64,000 nucleotides of DNA from the NCBI RefSeq assembly GCF_900142525.1, contig NZ_FRBD01000001.1, positions 1 to 64,000 on the forward strand, written 5' to 3'. Each line of letters starts with the position of its first letter. The first letter of the stretch is position 1. The notes under the pieces are model-generated. The model searched no databases. It worked only from the letters and a program-made list of their open reading frames with translations, and was not told the DNA's origin. Positions 37,884-46,736 of this stretch are shown one piece after another. The translations under genes and the position numbers were made by a program. The DNA comes from Xylanibacter ruminicola (GTDB lineage Bacteria > Bacteroidota > Bacteroidia > Bacteroidales > Bacteroidaceae).

Positions 37884-40193
37884 CTAATAAACAAAGATTT
37901 TGTAATCCTTTATACTTCCTGGTGCACCTTCTTCCATACGTGGAAGATAGTCGATACCTGTGATGGTCTGCTCGCTACCAAGGTCGATAACCACCAGATG
38001 TGGCAGAGCGATACCTTTCTCTGTGCGCCAATAAGTTGACTCCTGAAGGTCGAAACTCTTCTCGGCAGTATTATTCCCACGCTTGGTCTCCTCACTATCA
38101 GCATACTTCACAGTCCACTGTTCACGACTCAATCGTCCGCCTTTAGCATTGACAGCATAAAGTTCTGCTATAGAAACTACATCCTTACCATCGTGAGTAG
38201 AAAGCGCCTGCACTACTAGATAGCGACCTTTCTGAGGTGCATTGAAACGCACCATCTGCCAACCGTTACCAGCCTGAAGTTTTCCTTCAGATACAGGGAT
38301 AGCCGAATTCAGATCGGGCTTATCGCCAGGATTGTTATGAGTACGCGATTTCTCCACGTTCAGTTTATCAAGCTCTGGTGTGGTTTGTCCCATGATAACC
38401 GGTTTCTTCGGACCTACCACATCCAGTACAATCACCTCGTTCTTGCCCTTCTTCAGCCAGCATCCAGGTACGTAGAGCGTCTGCTGCGGACCAATGCTCC
38501 AGAATCTGCCTATGGCATGCCCGTTCACATAGACCTGCCCCTTGCCAAATTGCTCCATATTCAGGAAGGTATCGCCCACCTTCTTCAGGTTGAAGTTGCC
38601 ACGATAGTAACCCATTTTCGAGGTGATGGGTGCTGGGGCTGCTGCAAGAGCTTTCTTGGCTGTCTGATAATCATCAGGTACGGTCAATATGGTCCATCGC
38701 TTCAGATTCCAGATCAACTCATGTCCCTCCACATCTGTCGATATGGTCACGCTATTGGTAATGCCCTTATAATCCTTGATAGCTCTACCAAAGTTAATTC
38801 GTCCCATGGCCTCTACATATATCTTCAGTTCTTGTCCCTGCTTGACGGCAGGCAGCTGCAAGCTGTTCTCATTCCTTACACGGTCAATCTTGCCAATGTA
38901 TTGATCGTCTATAAACACCTGAGCAAAGTCATGCCCATCGTTCAGTGTCAGCACACTGGGAGTTGAAATCGCAGGCAGACAGGTCACATAGATGATTGAT
39001 CCCCAACCCTGATCCAATTCCTCCATCGTGCGCAGCGGACTGTCCATCACCACACTATCTGCTCCCATCAGCATGTCGGCATGCTCAGTCAGCTCAAATG
39101 GCGCTATCTGTATAAATGGAGCAGGCATCTTGGGTATGGCGGGTAACTTGGTCTTGCTGTACTTCTGCATCATCTTGCGCAGTTGGAAGTACTTATCGGT
39201 TGTGCCACCATATTCATTGATAGGTGCATCGTAGTCGTAGCTAGTCACATCAGGTGCGAAACCAGGTGAGTTTGCACCAGCCCAATGGCCAAAGCTGGTT
39301 CCTCCGTGAGTCATATAGAGCGAGAAACTGATGCCTTTCTGCAGCATCTCATCCATACCGTCTACCATATCTTTGGCAGGACGAGTCTCGTGGTTAGCCC
39401 CCCACTTGTCAAACCATCCGCTCCAGAACTCCGAGCACATCAGTGGTGCATTGGGACGTAGTTTCTTTAGTCGTGCAAACTCATGGTCGATATTCGCACC
39501 AGTACCAAAGTTCATGGTCCACACCAGATCATCAAGGCCGTTTTTCTCGAAGTTCGAACTCCAGTCGCATTGGAAGAGCGTTAATTTATCGCCATAGATG
39601 CTACGCAGACAATCGCGAATTTCCGAGATATAGGGTTTATCTTCTCCATACGATCCATACTCATTCTCCACTTGCACCATAATGATGGGACCGCCATTCT
39701 GTATGGTCAGTGGAGCCAGCTGCTCGCCTACCTTCTTCTCGAAGATTTTTACGCGTTCCATAAAGTAAGGATCCTGCTCGCGTAGGCGTATATCCTTCTT
39801 CTTGAGCAACCACCAAGGCAGTCCACCCATCTCCCACTCTGCACAAACGTATGGTCCAGGACGAACAATCACATACATTCCGTTCTTCTGTGCCAGTCGG
39901 CAGAACTCAGCCACATCGTTGTTGTCACTGAAGTCAAACTGTCCCTCACGCTGTTCATGAATATTCCAGAACACATAGATGCACAGGGTATTCATGCCCA
40001 GCGCCTTACACATCTTAATACGATGATCCCAATAAGCCTGAGGTATTCGCGGGTAGTGCACCTCAGCCGCTTTTACCACAAATGGTTCGCCATTCAACAG
40101 GAATGTTTTGTTGCCAACAGTAAAATCGCCAGCATGCATCATCAACGGTAAAACGGCAAAAATCAGAGTAATTAGTAGTTTAACTTTTTTCAT
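37884..40193 (-). CDS. Exported GH35 beta-galactosidase
   Basis: A 769-aa enzyme that removes terminal beta-galactose. The signal peptide is at 1-21. The GH35 barrel runs to about residue 350 with acid/base Glu in MVQVENEYGSYG and nucleophile Glu in PLMCSEFWSGWFDKWG. Jelly-roll domains (IYVEAMGRINFG; GQVYVNGHAIGRFWSIGPQ) and a C-terminal coagulation-factor-5/8-like carbohydrate-binding segment (about 640-769) follow. It is divergent from the GH67 gene, with which it shares a control region. Confidence 0.93.
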   Translation of the reverse strand: MKKVKLLITLIFAVLPLMMHAGDFTVGNKTFLLNGEPFVVKAAEVHYPRIPQAYWDHRIKMCKALGMNTLCIYVFWNIHEQREGQFDFSDNNDVAEFCRLAQKNGMYVIVRPGPYVCAEWEMGGLPWWLLKKKDIRLREQDPYFMERVKIFEKKVGEQLAPLTIQNGGPIIMVQVENEYGSYGEDKPYISEIRDCLRSIYGDKLTLFQCDWSSNFEKNGLDDLVWTMNFGTGANIDHEFARLKKLRPNAPLMCSEFWSGWFDKWGANHETRPAKDMVDGMDEMLQKGISFSLYMTHGGTSFGHWAGANSPGFAPDVTSYDYDAPINEYGGTTDKYFQLRKMMQKYSKTKLPAIPKMPAPFIQIAPFELTEHADMLMGADSVVMDSPLRTMEELDQGWGSIIYVTCLPAISTPSVLTLNDGHDFAQVFIDDQYIGKIDRVRNENSLQLPAVKQGQELKIYVEAMGRINFGRAIKDYKGITNSVTISTDVEGHELIWNLKRWTILTVPDDYQTAKKALAAAPAPITSKMGYYRGNFNLKKVGDTFLNMEQFGKGQVYVNGHAIGRFWSIGPQQTLYVPGCWLKKGKNEVIVLDVVGPKKPVIMGQTTPELDKLNVEKSRTHNNPGDKPDLNSAIPVSEGKLQAGNGWQMVRFNAPQKGRYLVVQALSTHDGKDVVSIAELYAVNAKGGRLSREQWTVKYADSEETKRGNNTAEKSFDLQESTYWRTEKGIALPHLVVIDLGSEQTITGIDYLPRMEEGAPGSIKDYKIFVY

Positions 40194-40221
40194 TTTGTAT
40201 CTTTTACTTTAATATTTGGCG

Positions 40222-40252
40222 CAAAGATACAAAATAATTGATAAATGACAAT
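40222..40252 (-). promoter_or_regulatory. Predicted promoter of the GH35 gene
   Basis: On the minus strand TATCTTTG (40222-40229) has an ATTG box 19 nt upstream (40249-40252). Confidence 0.5.
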
Positions 40253-40273
40253 TGAAAATTGATAATTATTTCG

Positions 40274-40281
40274 TATTTTTG
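40274..40281 (+). promoter_or_regulatory. Predicted -7 box of the GH67 gene
   Basis: TATTTTTG on the plus strand, 22 nt before ATG 40304. The 40244-40266 stretch between the two promoters contains short AATTG repeats. Confidence 0.5.
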
Positions 40282-40303
40282 CAAAAAAATCATAGAAACA
40301 TTT

Positions 40304-42202
40304 ATGAAAAAACTATCATTACTTATTTTAGCGATTGTCTTTGCTGGAATGGCAAAGGCTGAAGACGGTCACCAACTGTGGCTTCGCCAAGCACCAGTAA
40401 ACAAGGCTGTGGTTACTGGTCCCGAATGTATCGCAGCCCAAGAACTGCGAACCTATAGCAAAAACGACGTTACTCTAAAGCTCGATCCTACCATGGAGCA
40501 AGATGCTTATCGCATCAACAATGGTGTGATTACAGCCAAGAACGAGATTGGTCTGCTTTATGGTGCCTATGCACTGTTGCGTGGTGAGACCACCGGTAGC
40601 AAACCCTTTTATAAGCTCCGCATCCTGAACCACTGGGATAATCTCAATGGCACTATTGAGCGTGGTTATGCCGGTCTGTCTATTTTCTGGAAGGGCAAAC
40701 CAGGCGAGCGCAAGTTCCGTGGTCACACAATCTTTGTTGAGGATCCCGATCAGCCTATCGATGCAAACCTCATCAAGGAATATGCTCGCGCTAATGCCTC
40801 TATCGGCATCAATGGCACTGTGCTCAACAATGTCAACGCATCACCCAAGATGCTATCAGCCGTATATATTAATAAGGTAAAGCAGTATGCCGACATTCTG
40901 CGTCCTTATGGCATCAAAGTATATCTCTCAATCAACTTTGCATCGCCTATGTCAATCCCTGCTAAGGGATTCAACAAGGGCAAGGTGCTAAAAACTGCCG
41001 ATCCACTGAACCCACAAGTCAAGGCTTGGTGGAAGGCTAAGGCCAAGGAGATTTACGCTCTGATTCCCGACTTTGGCGGATTCCTGGTAAAGGCTAACTC
41101 TGAGGGCCAGCCTGGTCCATTCGATTATCATCGCACTCATGCCGATGGTGCCAATATGCTGGCCGATGCCGTTAAGCCGTTTGGTGGCATCATTATGTGG
41201 CGCAGTTTTGTTTATGGTGCAGCCCACAAAGGTGAGGACCGTGTAAAACAGGCTGTCAGTGAGTTTGTAGGTCTCGATGGCAAGTTCCGCGACAATGTCA
41301 TCCTGCAGTCAAAGAATGGTCCACTCGACTTCCAGCCACGCGAGCCATACGCTCCTATCTTCGATAACATCAAACACACCAAGCAGATGGCTGAGCTCCA
41401 GATTACTCAGGAATATCTGGGTCAGTCACGCCATCTGGTTTATCTGGCCCCCATGTGGCGAGAGTTCTTTGGGTTCGTAGCTCCAGAGAAGCTCGTCGGC
41501 ATAGCAGGTGTAGCCAATATCGGGCTCGACACCAACTGGTGTGGTCATCACTTCTCTCAGGCCAACTGGTACGCCTTTGGCCGCCTCGCTTGGAACCCTA
41601 CCCTCACCAGCGAGGCCATCGCCCAAGAATGGCTTGACCAGACATTTGAAAAGCCAGATGGTCAATTATTAAGCGTGATGCTCCGTTCACGCGAGGCCTG
41701 CGTCGACTATATGATGCCTATAGGCTTACACCATATCTTTGCCTTCGACGAACATTATGGACCCGAGCCCAATGGCTTCATCGCTCAGTACCCCATTGAG
41801 TGGTGCCCAGTATACTATCACAAGGCTAACAACGATTCTATTGGTTTCAATCGCACCCACACTGGCTCTAATGCCACAGCCCAGTATCGTGAACCATACT
41901 GCACCATCTATGATGACATCAACACCTGTCCAGAGCGCTACCTATTGTGGTTCCATCGTGTTCCCTGGACCTATCGCTTAAAGAGTGGTCGCACCGTTAT
42001 CGAAGAGATGGAGTATCGTTATACCAGAGGTGTCAACGAGGTTGAAGACTTTATCCGCATATGGAACGAGGCAAAGCCCTATATCGATGACCAGCGCTGG
42101 CAAGAAGTTGATGCCCGACTCCAACATCAACTCCATAACGCAAATCTCTGGCGCACCACCTGCCTAGATTACTTCAAAAGCTTCCAAGAAAAAAGCAAAT
42201 GA
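40304..42202 (+). CDS. Exported GH67 alpha-glucuronidase
   Basis: A 632-aa enzyme that releases (4-O-methyl-)glucuronic acid from the non-reducing end of xylo-oligosaccharides. Signal peptide 1-19, N-terminal alpha/beta domain to about 130, barrel with RGYAGLSIFW, GINGTVLNNVNA, ADPLNPQVKAWW, GFLVKANSEGQPGP with its catalytic acid, and a helical C-terminus. The open frame extends upstream to 40259, but 40304 gives the signal peptide. No xylanase or SusC/D gene is next to it. The stop codon is 19 nt from the convergent epimerase gene. Confidence 0.93.
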   Translation: MKKLSLLILAIVFAGMAKAEDGHQLWLRQAPVNKAVVTGPECIAAQELRTYSKNDVTLKLDPTMEQDAYRINNGVITAKNEIGLLYGAYALLRGETTGSKPFYKLRILNHWDNLNGTIERGYAGLSIFWKGKPGERKFRGHTIFVEDPDQPIDANLIKEYARANASIGINGTVLNNVNASPKMLSAVYINKVKQYADILRPYGIKVYLSINFASPMSIPAKGFNKGKVLKTADPLNPQVKAWWKAKAKEIYALIPDFGGFLVKANSEGQPGPFDYHRTHADGANMLADAVKPFGGIIMWRSFVYGAAHKGEDRVKQAVSEFVGLDGKFRDNVILQSKNGPLDFQPREPYAPIFDNIKHTKQMAELQITQEYLGQSRHLVYLAPMWREFFGFVAPEKLVGIAGVANIGLDTNWCGHHFSQANWYAFGRLAWNPTLTSEAIAQEWLDQTFEKPDGQLLSVMLRSREACVDYMMPIGLHHIFAFDEHYGPEPNGFIAQYPIEWCPVYYHKANNDSIGFNRTHTGSNATAQYREPYCTIYDDINTCPERYLLWFHRVPWTYRLKSGRTVIEEMEYRYTRGVNEVEDFIRIWNEAKPYIDDQRWQEVDARLQHQLHNANLWRTTCLDYFKSFQEKSK

Positions 42203-42221
42203 ATACAGCAAAGGCAATCTT

Positions 42222-43295
42222 TCACGCAGGGTTGTAATAGCTCTTATACCACTCTGCAAACTTCCTGAGCCCCTCTCTCAGCGTGATCTTCGGTGTGAAA
42301 CCGAAGTCGCGCTCAAGGGCAGTGGCATCGGCATAGGTGGTGGGCACATCGCCTGGCTGCATGGGCACCAGCTTCTTGTGAGCCTCGAAATCGAAGTCTG
42401 CGGGCAGCACACCGGCACGCGTCAGTTCCTCCTGCAGAATCTGCACAAAGTCGAGCAGGTTCTCGGGCTGTCCGCCTCCGATATTATACACAGCATATGG
42501 GGGGATGGGCAGACCATCCTCGCCATTCTTGCGCTCAGGAGCGCCCTGCATCACGCGAACGATTCCCTCCACGATATCATCGACAAAGGTAAAGTCACGA
42601 CGGCAATTGCCATAGTTGAAAATCTGGATGGTCTCGCCCTTCAGCAGTTTGTTGGTAAAACCGAAGTAGGCCATATCTGGACGACCGGCAGGACCATAGA
42701 CCGTGAAGAAACGCAGGCCCGTGGTGGGGATATTGTAGAGTTTCGAATAGCAATGGGCAAAGAGTTCGTTGCTCTTCTTGGTAGCTGCATAGAGTGAAAC
42801 GGGATTGTCCACACGATCGTCGGTAGAGAAAGGCACCTTCTTGTTGCCGCCATACACGCTCGAACTTGAAGCGTAAACCAGATGCTCCACGGGGTGGTTT
42901 CTGCAGGCCTCGAGGATGTTATAGAAGCCCATCATATTGCTCATGATGTAAGCATCGGGGTTGGTGATCGAGTATCTCACACCTGCCTGAGCAGCGAGAT
43001 TCACCACAACCTGAGGCTTATACTGCTCAAAGATACCATCGATGGTCCCCTTATCCGCAATATCGCCCTTGATGAAGATGTATGATGTATGATGGCTGAT
43101 GGCTGATGCAGCCTTCTCCAACTCTTGGAGTCGCCAATCCTTCAAGGAAGGGTCGTAATAGTCATTGACGTTATCGATATTAATGATCGTCGCCTCTTTC
43201 ACATCAGCAAACAGTCTCTTAATCAGGTTCGAGCCAATAAACCCCGCCCCACCAGTCACTAATATCGTTTTACCACTAAGTTCAATTTTCTCCAT
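42222..43295 (-). CDS. NAD-dependent UDP-glucuronate 4-epimerase-like protein
   Basis: A 357-aa extended short-chain dehydrogenase. The N-terminal GGAGFIGSNLIKRL binds NAD, YASSSSVYG and YAATKKSNE hold the catalytic Ser and Tyr-x3-Lys, and PAGRPDMAYFGFTNKLL is typical of the UDP-glucuronate to UDP-galacturonate branch. The product would serve capsule or O-antigen synthesis. A 7-bp array (43078-43112) inserts an AASAISHHTSYIF-like stretch near residue 65. It is the last gene of a minus-strand run with a nucleotidyltransferase. Confidence 0.88.
   Translation of the reverse strand: MEKIELSGKTILVTGGAGFIGSNLIKRLFADVKEATIINIDNVNDYYDPSLKDWRLQELEKAASAISHHTSYIFIKGDIADKGTIDGIFEQYKPQVVVNLAAQAGVRYSITNPDAYIMSNMMGFYNILEACRNHPVEHLVYASSSSVYGGNKKVPFSTDDRVDNPVSLYAATKKSNELFAHCYSKLYNIPTTGLRFFTVYGPAGRPDMAYFGFTNKLLKGETIQIFNYGNCRRDFTFVDDIVEGIVRVMQGAPERKNGEDGLPIPPYAVYNIGGGQPENLLDFVQILQEELTRAGVLPADFDFEAHKKLVPMQPGDVPTTYADATALERDFGFTPKITLREGLRKFAEWYKSYYNPA
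43078..43112. repeat. 5 x 7-bp array inside the epimerase gene
   Basis: ATGTATG twice, ATGGCTG twice and ATGCAGC stand in tandem. Two kinds of unit are each doubled, as expected from stepwise duplication. Confidence 0.8.
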
Positions 43296-43343
43296 AATCT
43301 ATTTTTGAATTATATTTTATAACAGCATCCTCCCCTGAAACGC

Positions 43344-44075
43344 TTATCCGAAGCGCTTAACAGCCTCATAATACGTATCCAGCGAACCGATATCAAATCG
43401 TCCCGCTGACATGGGCCAGGCATGCATGGTAGTATGCTCCACCATATAATGCGCCAGGTTACCGGGAGCATCCTTGCCACAACCATTCTCTACTGAGTGA
43501 CGAACCAAATCAAGGTCCTTCTTCAGATATATATAGAATGGTGGCACGGCCCAATGGCTCTTAGGCACCTGAGGTTTCTCCTCCATACCCAGCACCTTCA
43601 TCTCAGAGTCGAGTTCCACCACACCCGTGCGCTGGAGTTTCTCGATAGAAGGCTGTTCATGACACATGATGCAAGAAGTATCTTTCTGCTTAGCAAAATC
43701 CACAAACTCCTTAAAGCTAAAGAACAGTAGATTGTCTGCCGCCACCACCAGCAAGTCGTCATCGATGCTCAACTTGTCCATCGCGAACAGCAGGTCGCAA
43801 ACGGCTCCCAGACGGGTGTCGTTGGTCTCTGTGCCATCATCCACGATGGTGATGGGCTTGGCGTAATGCTGCTCCGCAGCCCAATCCTCAAAAATGTTTG
43901 CAAACTTGTGGTTCGTAATGATGATATGTTCATCAATCTCAGAAATCAGGTCGATATCATCGAGCATACGACCCAAAATGGTATTCTCTCCAATCTTCAA
44001 CAACGGCTTGGGGAAATTCTTAGTAAGTTCCCCAAGTCTGGTAGCATACCCAGCAGCAATAACAATATTCTTCAT
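43344..44075 (-). CDS. Sugar-phosphate/choline-phosphate-type nucleotidyltransferase
   Basis: A 243-aa single-domain GT-A-like transferase. The N-terminus AAGYATRLGELTKNFPKPLLKI is the nucleotide-binding signature, and VVAADNLLFF holds the metal-binding Asp. It activates a small phosphorylated compound with CTP or UTP; the exact substrate cannot be read from the sequence. It lies between the galactokinase and epimerase genes on the same strand, suggesting supply of activated precursors for surface glycans. Confidence 0.82.
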   Translation of the reverse strand: MKNIVIAAGYATRLGELTKNFPKPLLKIGENTILGRMLDDIDLISEIDEHIIITNHKFANIFEDWAAEQHYAKPITIVDDGTETNDTRLGAVCDLLFAMDKLSIDDDLLVVAADNLLFFSFKEFVDFAKQKDTSCIMCHEQPSIEKLQRTGVVELDSEMKVLGMEEKPQVPKSHWAVPPFYIYLKKDLDLVRHSVENGCGKDAPGNLAHYMVEHTTMHAWPMSAGRFDIGSLDTYYEAVKRFG

Positions 44076-44166
44076 CTATATATCTTTAAAATAATAACAT
44101 CTCGGCACCCCTCTTTTGGTTCATTTTCTCGGAGTGAGCGAGAAAAGAACATCCCTCGGTCGATTG

Positions 44167-45312
44167 TCAATCGACGAATCTCGCTCCATCGTCAGGCGAT
44201 ACCCAGAATACCTGGAATGTCTTTTCGTATTCAGGGAACTGCTCCAGATAGCGCTCTGTGAGTACCTTTTCTACCTCTGCTGTATGTGCTGGATCAACCA
44301 TTGCAATACAAGCCCCTTTGAAGCCTGCTCCCGAGAACCTGCCACCATAAACTCCTGGCAACGAGCGCATAATCTCATAAATGGCAATGAGTTCGGGCGA
44401 GCCACACTCATAGTTATGAATCGAACTCTCACAGCTATCGAACGAAAGCTTTCCAAAGAGTTTCAAATTACCCGTCTCCCAAGCTGTCACACCCTGGCGC
44501 ACTCTGCGATACTCGCTATAGAAATGCTCTGCCCTACGCGCAAAACGGGCTGGCATGGCGATACGCGTCTTCTCGAACGTAGTCTTAGGTATATCGCGTA
44601 GGAAGGTTTTATCGAATGTCTTCAGCGGCTGCTCCGTGTAGGCCAGCATGTTCCAAGCGGCGGTCTTGCACTCGTACACACGCAGATTATAATCTGAGTT
44701 TACCAAACTACGCGTCAGGCCGCTAAAGAAGATGCCAATCTTAAACTCAGGCATCTCTGGATTTCGCTTGATGATGCGCCACTCGTTAGAGTCGCAATCT
44801 AGGAACAACAATCCATCTTTCTTGCCCAAAGCGATACAAGCCTGATCCAACAATCCGTTGTTCAGTCCGATATACTCGCGCTCAGCCTCCGAGGCAATCT
44901 TTACGACCTCGAAAGGTTGCAGGGTGATATCATTCGCCTTGGCAAACGCCATCACGTAAGCGATGAGTACAGCGGCACTCGAGCTCAAGCCTCCCACAGG
45001 TAGCGAGCCCTGAATAACACCGTTGATGCCTAGTTTGAGCTCAAAGCGCTTCTTGAGTGCGAACTTGGCACCACGGGCATAGTCGCCCCAGTGGCGCTCC
45101 TTAACTTGGGTAGGCGATTCGATATCGAAATCGACCACGCCCTCGAATGTCTTAGACTCCAGGTGAACATGACCATCGGTATTGATGTTAAACCAAAGGT
45201 CGACGCCCTTGTCGATGGCAAAGCCCGTCACCAGTCCATGCTGATGATCCACATGTGCTCCCAGCGGGCACACGCGATACGGACTAAAAATATGATACTG
45301 ATACTCCTTCAT
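44167..45312 (-). CDS. galK: Galactokinase-family GHMP kinase
   Basis: A 381-aa GHMP kinase. The start YRVCPLGAHVDHQHG is the galactokinase substrate signature, GSLPVGGLSSSAAVLIAY is the ATP-binding GHMP motif, and GGRFSGAGFKGACIAMV is the third motif. It would phosphorylate galactose (or a close sugar acid) with ATP. An open frame runs upstream to 45402, but homologues start at MKEYQYHIF. The -7 box ends 5 nt before that ATG, so the mRNA is probably leaderless. Confidence 0.85.
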   Translation of the reverse strand: MKEYQYHIFSPYRVCPLGAHVDHQHGLVTGFAIDKGVDLWFNINTDGHVHLESKTFEGVVDFDIESPTQVKERHWGDYARGAKFALKKRFELKLGINGVIQGSLPVGGLSSSAAVLIAYVMAFAKANDITLQPFEVVKIASEAEREYIGLNNGLLDQACIALGKKDGLLFLDCDSNEWRIIKRNPEMPEFKIGIFFSGLTRSLVNSDYNLRVYECKTAAWNMLAYTEQPLKTFDKTFLRDIPKTTFEKTRIAMPARFARRAEHFYSEYRRVRQGVTAWETGNLKLFGKLSFDSCESSIHNYECGSPELIAIYEIMRSLPGVYGGRFSGAGFKGACIAMVDPAHTAEVEKVLTERYLEQFPEYEKTFQVFWVSPDDGARFVD

Positions 45313-45317
45313 GGGGA

Positions 45318-45325
45318 CAAAGGTA
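45318..45325 (-). promoter_or_regulatory. Predicted -7 box abutting the galactokinase ATG
   Basis: TACCTTTG on the minus strand with only TCCCC between it and the ATG at 45312. Confidence 0.5.
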
Positions 45326-45426
45326 CGAATAAGTAAGGAAAATACAAAAGAAAACTGCATTTTCTTTTTATTTTCGAACGAAATCTGTACTTTTGCAGAC
45401 AAAAAGAGTGGATGAGCATCAAATAA

Positions 45427-46011
45427 CTATACGTAACGCTGCTCTATCACCGTCCAGTCGATAATCTGCCACAGGGCAGCCAGATGATCAGGACGACGGT
45501 TCTGATAGTCCAGGTAATAGGCATGCTCCCAAACGTCAAAGGTCAGCAGCGGTTTCAGGCCTTTCTGAATCGGATTGGCGGCATTAGCCTCCTGAGTGAT
45601 GACCAGCTTACCATCCTTATCAGCCGACAGCCACACCCAGCCTGAGCCAAAGAGCGTAGCGCCCTTCTTCTGGAATTCCTCCTTGAAAGCCTCAAACGAA
45701 CCGAAATCGCGAGCGATCGCCTCAGCGAGTTTCCCCACAGGCTTATTATCAGCCTTTGGAGCACAAAACTGTCCAAAATACAACTCATGATTCAGTATCT
45801 GCCCAGCATTATTCAAGATACCGCCCTCAGCCTTCAGCACGATTTCCTCCAAAGGCAGACCAACCAAGGGGCTTCCTTCCAACAGCCCATTCAGATTATT
45901 CACATAAGCCGCCAGATGCTTTCCGTGATGGAATGCAATCGTCTCCTTACTAATCACTGGCTCCAAAGCCTCAGGCGCATACGGTAGCGCCATCAATTCA
46001 AACTGTCCCAT
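45427..46011 (-). CDS. sodB: Iron/manganese superoxide dismutase
   Basis: A 194-aa enzyme that dismutates superoxide. Metal ligands are visible: His in FHHGKHLAAYVNNLN, His in LNHELYF, and Asp and His in LTFDVWEHAYYLDY. The Phe/Gln neighbours fit the Fe or cambialistic type. Start 46011 (MGQFELMALPYA) aligns with family N-termini; an ATG at 46041 would add ten residues. Monocistronic with a strong promoter. Confidence 0.95.
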   Translation of the reverse strand: MGQFELMALPYAPEALEPVISKETIAFHHGKHLAAYVNNLNGLLEGSPLVGLPLEEIVLKAEGGILNNAGQILNHELYFGQFCAPKADNKPVGKLAEAIARDFGSFEAFKEEFQKKGATLFGSGWVWLSADKDGKLVITQEANAANPIQKGLKPLLTFDVWEHAYYLDYQNRRPDHLAALWQIIDWTVIEQRYV

Positions 46012-46062
46012 ATTAAAAATAATTTTCTGTAAACCTTTCATTTTTAAATTAATAACTGTTGG

Positions 46063-46093
46063 CAAAGATAGTTATTAATTCGACACCTCCAAA
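46063..46093 (-). promoter_or_regulatory. Predicted sodB promoter
   Basis: On the minus strand TTTG (46090-46093) and TATCTTTG (46063-46070) are 19 nt apart. Confidence 0.65.
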
Positions 46094-46118
46094 CTATTGG
46101 CCAATTATTTATAGTATT

Positions 46119-46454
46119 TTATGAATCTGGCGCCCAAAGATGCCGCTGCATATCCACATGCCCATTAGCCTTAAAGGTAACACCCTCGGCCTCTAACAAC
46201 TGGCGTTGCCTACTCCACCCTGGAGCCGTGCGACCTACATTATTCACCACCCGATGGCAAGGCAAATCCACCGCCTGTGGTGAGTATCTTAATGTCCGCC
46301 CCACCATTCGCGAATGACTAGGCCATCCTGCCAATGCCGCGATATGCCCATAGGTCGTCACCTTCCCACAAGGAATCTGACTAACAATGTTCAGCACATC
46401 CTCGCCAAACACCCTCGCCTGCTCCGCCGTCATATTATCTGGATAATCTTTCAT
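46119..46454 (-). CDS. Small MGMT-family DNA alkyltransferase
   Basis: A 111-aa protein consisting of the DNA-binding/active-site domain only. PCHRVV keeps the acceptor Cys, so it is not an alkyltransferase-like protein with Trp at that position. IPCGKVTTYGHIAALAG and VGRTLRYSP are the conserved helix and Asn-hinge region. It would take alkyl groups from O6-alkylguanine, or flag lesions for repair. The N-terminal domain of Ada/Ogt is absent, as usual for this short branch. Upstream ATG 46532 was rejected because the intervening residues are low complexity. Confidence 0.85.
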   Translation of the reverse strand: MKDYPDNMTAEQARVFGEDVLNIVSQIPCGKVTTYGHIAALAGWPSHSRMVGRTLRYSPQAVDLPCHRVVNNVGRTAPGWSRQRQLLEAEGVTFKANGHVDMQRHLWAPDS

Positions 46455-46476
46455 TTTTTCCTTCTGTATTTTGCGC

Positions 46477-46484
46477 CAAAGATA
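46477..46484 (-). promoter_or_regulatory. Predicted -7 box of the alkyltransferase gene
   Basis: TATCTTTG on the minus strand, 22 nt before ATG 46454. Confidence 0.4.
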
Positions 46485-46594
46485 GTCATTTTGCAGCAAA
46501 AAACTATAAATAATGTATTTTTTCTTCTTCACACATGTAACATTTCCATTTTTCTCATACTATAAGGGGAGAAAGTCGAACAAAAAAAATAATT

Positions 46595-46736
46595 ATGAAA
46601 CCAATAGTTTTTGATTTACCCAACGCTAAAAGCATCGTGGTAAGTGGCGACATCCATGGCGACTTCACGCAACTTGTCTACAAGTGCTGCATACAATATG
46701 CCATGACGGATACCGTGATTATTGTGGCGGGCGACT
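46595..46736 (+). pseudogene. Metallophosphoesterase 5' fragment fused to radC sequence
   Basis: The first 47 codons (MKPIVFDLPN, then VVSGDIHGDF with the metal-binding Asp-x-His, and IIVAGDCG with the next metal Asp) are the N-terminus of a calcineurin-like phosphoesterase. Then the reading frame passes at GDCG/GIG straight into RadC sequence and stops at 46958-46960. The join lies in a short stretch (about GTGGCATTGG) that both genes could share. The rest of the phosphoesterase is not in the window. This marks the left edge of the accessory island. Confidence 0.85.

Noticed and set aside
45388..45395. Plus-strand TACTTTTG promoter near sodB
   Set aside because: No plus-strand gene or terminator follows and there is no -33 box; probably chance.
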